Assembly: GCA_022559845.1 (NCBI GenBank)
Contig: CM040118.1
Span: 156,694,331-156,758,330 of the forward strand
From: Amorphophallus konjac
Lineage: Eukaryota > Streptophyta > Magnoliopsida > Alismatales > Araceae
DNA: 64,000 bases
Direction: 5' to 3'
Below the pieces are notes generated by a model. That model worked only from the letters and a program-made list of their open reading frames with translations, made no database searches and was not told the origin of the DNA. Position 1 is the stretch's first letter, and every line of letters begins with the position of its first letter. This document shows, piece by piece, positions 60,216 to 64,000 of this stretch. A program made the translations under genes and the position numbers.

Positions 60216-61850
60216 CTCGACCTCGACACTGTCTCATGTCGGGAATACATTGTGATGCCCCTCGAGTGCCATCCTCCTGAGTCACAGGTCCTTTGACGGA
60301 TGACACGTACAAATGTGGAAATACCCACACAATAATGCAATGACCCGGGGATCGTCATGAATGACGGAATTGTCTCGTGGCTTGCAAGCAATTGTAATCG
60401 GGCTCTCACGCCCCCATATAAATTCCTTTCATGGCATATAAGTCATGTACTCCAGTGAAGGAGCGGATTCCCCTCCTCGCTGGAACCAGTCTCCCTGTCC
60501 CCAGTAATCCCTGTTGTGTTGCTGTTGCCCTATCGCTGTTCCACGGACTAATCCCTCCCGACGTCGTGGCTCCCAGGGTCTCTGACTCTCTCTTTGGCAG
60601 AAGAAACAAAGGTATTCGGATTCAATCCGATGTAAAATAGACACCGGTTGCTTGTGACCGGTGGGAAAAGATGTCCAGTACATGAATCCCCATAATCACA
60701 TGTTCACTCGCACCCGTGGAACCCCTTCTATCCACGTGTCACCCGATCCCTCGAGCCACGTGTCGCGTCCTGGCGACGCTTCCCCGGTCAATCCTCGGTT
60801 TCATAGGTGATCGTCGAGAAATTGACCGGCACGCCTACATTCCACCTAGCCATCCATGTCCCAGTCTCCCAGAATGATGAACCATACGCCATACCTTCCA
60901 ATGCGTTCCCATCGTTCTCTTTGCCTTCTTCTCAATACCCTCAGAATCCTCGCGTGCCCAGTCAACCTATCTCGACCTTCTGTAAAAGGCGAGTCTACCC
61001 CCCGCCGCGAGGAGAAAACGACAAGTGACTCCCCCGCGGTCGCAAACAAGGATGGCACGCCCGATGGGACGTCTCCTACCTTTCTTCTTTCTATCGAAGA
61101 AGAGTCACACCTGTCAAGTGTATGCCGCAATGCCCTCGCCTTTTCTTATCGGAGAGGAAGAGGAGGGCCCCCGTCCAGAATGCAACATGCGACCGGTCAT
61201 CATCGAGCGGCCAACCTGCACCAGCAACAGCAACAACAGACATGTGGCGATAGTGACCTACGGTCCAATCGTCATTGCCATCCATGCCGGGCACCTACGG
61301 TTGGCAACGCCAATCATGTTCGTCAACGCTGGCTCGACCTTCGGCTCGCCCTGATCCCCGGGTGCCATTGCCATGGCCGACAAGCAGCCCAGTCCGGCGA
61401 CTGCCCATACGGGCAGCCGGCCCCACTGCTCATCCAGCAACAGAGACCCATGCGGTCATTGACCCCTGGGTCCCCAGCTCTGCCAGCACCCGACACGGGC
61501 TTTCTGCCACGGGTCTCCGGCTCCTCAGCACCTCACTCGGGCTCTCAGCTCCGAGTCCCGGCCAAGCCTAGCCCCCAGCACGGGTTTCCCACCCCAGGGT
61601 CAAGGCCTCCCAGTATTCTATACGGGCCTTCCGACCCGAGTATCCAACGAGCCGGCACTCAATACGGGCTTTCAACCCCGAGTTCGAGGCTCCCCAGCGT
61701 CTGGCTCGGGTAGACGACCCCGGGTCTCATCAAGGTATGTCCCCGATGCGGACCCACCGCAGTGGGCCACTGGCCTCCCAGCTCTATGATGGGGTCTTTG
61801 CCCCTATGATCCAGCAATGCCAACTCCCAGCAAAGGGTTTCCTCTTCGGG
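60216..61850 (+). other. GC-rich region without a recognised gene
   Basis: Contains a candidate TATA box (60415-60423) and hairpins CGGATT/AATCCG (about 60617-60631) and CACCGGT/ACCGGTG (about 60641-60662). The 285-codon ORF at 60856-61713 has no motif I know and a biased, Pro/Ser/Arg-rich composition. I do not call it a gene. Confidence 0.35.
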
Positions 61851-62950
61851 ACAAGGCCACCTCAACACCCAAGACGGGCATCTAGCCCTAGGTCTCAGCT
61901 CCAGCAACACCCAACACGGGTGCCTAGCCCTGGGTCTCAGCTCCAGCAACACCCAAGATGGGCATCTAGCCCTGGGTCTCAGCTCCAGCAACACCCAAGA
62001 CGGGCGTCTAGCCCTGGGTCTCAGCTCCAGCAACACCCAACATGGGCGTCTAGCCCTGGGTCTCCGCTCCAGCAACACCCAACACGGGCGTCTAGCCCTG
62101 GGTCTCCGCTCCAGCAACACCCAAGACGGGCGTCTAGCCCTGGGTCTCAGTTCCAGCAACGCCCAAGATGGGCGTCTAGCCCTGGGTCTCAGTTCCAGCA
62201 ACACCCAAGATGGGCATCTAGTCCTAGGTCTTAGTTCCAGCAACACCCAAGACGGGCATCTAGCCCTGGGCCTCAGTTACAGCAACACCCAAGATAGGCG
62301 TCTAGCCCTGGGTCTCAATTCCAGCAACGCCCAAGACGGGTGTCTAGCCCTGGGTCTTAGTTCCAACAACACCCAATATGGGCTTTCCGCCCTAGGTCCT
62401 TACTACCCCAACACCCAAGATGGGCTTTCCGCCGCGGGTCTCAACTACATCAACACCCAAGACAGGCTTCTCGCCCTAGGTCTCAGCTACCTCAATACCC
62501 AAGATGGCCGCTCCGCCCTGGGTCCCAGTATTCCTGCATCACCAGCACCCAAGAAGGGGCATTCAGCCCTGGGTTCCAGCTCCAGCAAAACCAAAAAAAA
62601 AAGGGGGGCCGTCTAGCTCTAGGATCCGGCTCCAGTAGCACCCAAGGCGGGGGTTCAGCCCCGGGTTCTAGCTCTATCAACACCTAGGACGGGTCGTCTG
62701 CCCTGGAATCCAGTTCCATCAATACCCAAGACGGGTGTTCTGCCCTGGGATCCAGTTCCATCAACACCTAAGACTGGGCGTTCAGCCCCGGGTCCCAGCT
62801 TTATCGACACCCAAGACAGGCATTCGGCCTCAGGTCCTAGCTTTATCAGCACCCGAGACGGGCCTCCCGCCCCGGGTTCCAGTTTCGACAATGCCCACGA
62901 CCGACATCCAGTCCGAGGTCCCAGCACCATCAGCATTCAAGATGGGCTTC
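61850..62950 (+). repeat. Minisatellite with a 42-bp (14-codon) unit
   Basis: At least 12 copies of a unit containing CAGCTCCAGCAACACCCAAG then ACGGGCATCTAGCCCTGGGT run from about 61850 to 62390. They are followed by more diverged copies to about 62950. Because 42 is divisible by three, a frame (QLQQHPRRASSPGS unit, 61737-62234) stays open, as does one on the other strand. Tat-lineage elements often carry such arrays outside their coding region; that this is one is inferred. Confidence 0.85.
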
Positions 62951-64000
62951 TAGCTCTGGAACCCAGCGTCATCAAGCACTTAGTTCGGGTTTCTAGTCCC
63001 GGATCCCAGCTTCATGAACTGCTAATATAGGCTTTCAGCCTCGGGCACTAGCTTCGCCAACACCCAGAACGAGCGTCAAGCTCTGGGTCACCATCCCTCT
63101 GACATCCCCAGTTCACAACATGGGTCACGAACCCCGAGTTCCGGCAACAACTCCGACGGCCCAAGTGAACACCAAGTTCTAGGTCACCATTCTGTCGGCC
63201 CCAGCTCGGGCACTGCACTCTCGAGTTCCAACTACATCAGCACTCACCAGAAATGCCATGCTCTAGACAACCTCGGATAGGGTTTGTTCGGTCCACCACA
63301 TTGGTGCTGAGTCAACCTCGGCCCTGCAAACAAAAAGGGGGTGCCATAGCGGCTGCAAAAATAGGTGACACACCGCCGCCACCCCTACCTCCAGAAGACC
63401 AGGTGAAGCTCAGAGAAGCTGATGCACCAGTATCACACTGGGGGCAATCACCCCGGTCCAGTATCCAGCCTTCCAAGCCTAAGCAATGGGGGAAACTCCA
63501 AGGAGGAGCGTCGGTCCTCCCTCAGATGAAGATGGGTCATTAGAAAAGAGGCCCAACCCATTCGGAGGTCCTAAGTCAAGAGGTCCCTCCATTCACCAGA
63601 AGGGTACCAAGCTCAAAAGCCAGCAGAGTGAAAGTGGGTGAATCTCGCCGACACCCGCCCAGTAGCTCCAAAGAAACTCCACATACGTCAGCTAACGACT
63701 CGGTGGAATCCCTGCCAACGCCACCTGGTGACGCCGGCGAAGCTCAGTCGGGTCCTCTACCGGTGGCTACCAGCATACCCTGGTGGGAAGTCTATCCCTT
63801 CAGTATTTATTATGTCCGAAGGGGTAGGAACACCCAGGTGGACACCCTGTCCAAGCGTGGCTTCGGCCATCATGTTCAACAAGGCCAAGCCACCCAGATC
63901 CCAGTCAAGGTCCCAGCCACCTACAGCAAAGACCAGCCATTCTCTGGATCCACCCTAAAGTCTCGAGCTACTCGATTGGGGGCCGATCCACATTTGCTTC
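62951..64000 (+). mobile_element. Possible LTR end and leader of a Tat-like element
   Basis: ccaccaca ends at 63300 and is followed by TTGGTGCTGAGTCAACC, which resembles the primer-binding region of Tat-type elements (they commonly have TTGGTGC here). If so, the LTR lies to the left and the gag lies beyond the window. The 96-codon ORF at 63253 crosses this junction and is not convincing. Confidence 0.3.

Noticed and set aside
60856..61713. 285-codon ORF as a possible protein gene
   Set aside because: No recognisable domain, biased composition, overlapping open frames on both strands and next to minisatellites. Kept only as part of an unassigned region.
1..64000. Cellular genes, tRNA, rRNA or microRNA precursors
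   Set aside because: No conserved host protein, no clover-leaf or rRNA sequence seen. tRNA-like matches are primer-binding sites. The hairpins are too short for plant microRNA precursors.

Overview
This window is from a large, repeat-rich plant genome. The evidence is the primer-binding site TGGTATCAGAGC (initiator-Met tRNA) next to four LTRs, the purine tracts typical of plant Copia SIRE/Maximus elements, a Tekay-type chromovirus, a CACTA terminus and a Tat-type gag. I recognise no cellular gene, rRNA or tRNA gene. A monocot is possible, but nothing here fixes the species. Nearly everything is LTR retrotransposon inserted into LTR retrotransposon, and most ends can be set to the base from 5-bp target-site duplications (TSDs).

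Layout: 1-1701 is the 3' part of a plus-strand SIRE-like LTR, followed by 1702-1876, a scrap of its internal region. A solo LTR (1887-5055, TSD gtaca) sits inside the truncated left LTR of element E1, a minus-strand SIRE-like element with gag but no pol (about 1877-24642). A complete Tekay chromovirus K (11778-22415, TSD aagga) sits inside the right LTR of E1. E1 is itself inserted in G2, a plus-strand chromovirus remnant (24643-44329, interrupted). The 3' LTR of G2 was hit twice more: by E2, a second pol-less SIRE-like element (27536-37015, TSD ccctg), and by C (37464-44169, TSD tcgga). C has seemingly identical LTRs and one intact 860-residue ORF that joins a gag domain to an integrase C-terminus and chromodomain with no polymerase between. 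From 44330 to about 51350 lies the gag, leader and LTR of a minus-strand Tat-type element. Next come a SIRE-like solo LTR fused to a partial second LTR (51351-53451), an AT-rich stretch with a MITE-like element, and a CACTA terminus (to 55814). The last 8 kb are GC-rich, LTR-like DNA full of minisatellites and hairpins.

How the parts work together: K once coded for everything it needed but now carries six in-frame stops. E1, E2 and C lack polymerase, so they could have moved only with enzymes supplied by other elements. The most unusual signals are not genes. (1) The R-U5 parts of the SIRE-like LTRs are chains of back-to-back short perfect hairpins, about 32 in 740 bases in the first LTR, whose stems differ in sequence between copies but still pair. 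(2) Their U3 parts hold dozens of copies of a motif close to AAGTCTRTACA. (3) C looks like a very recent insertion of a Gag-chromodomain fusion element.
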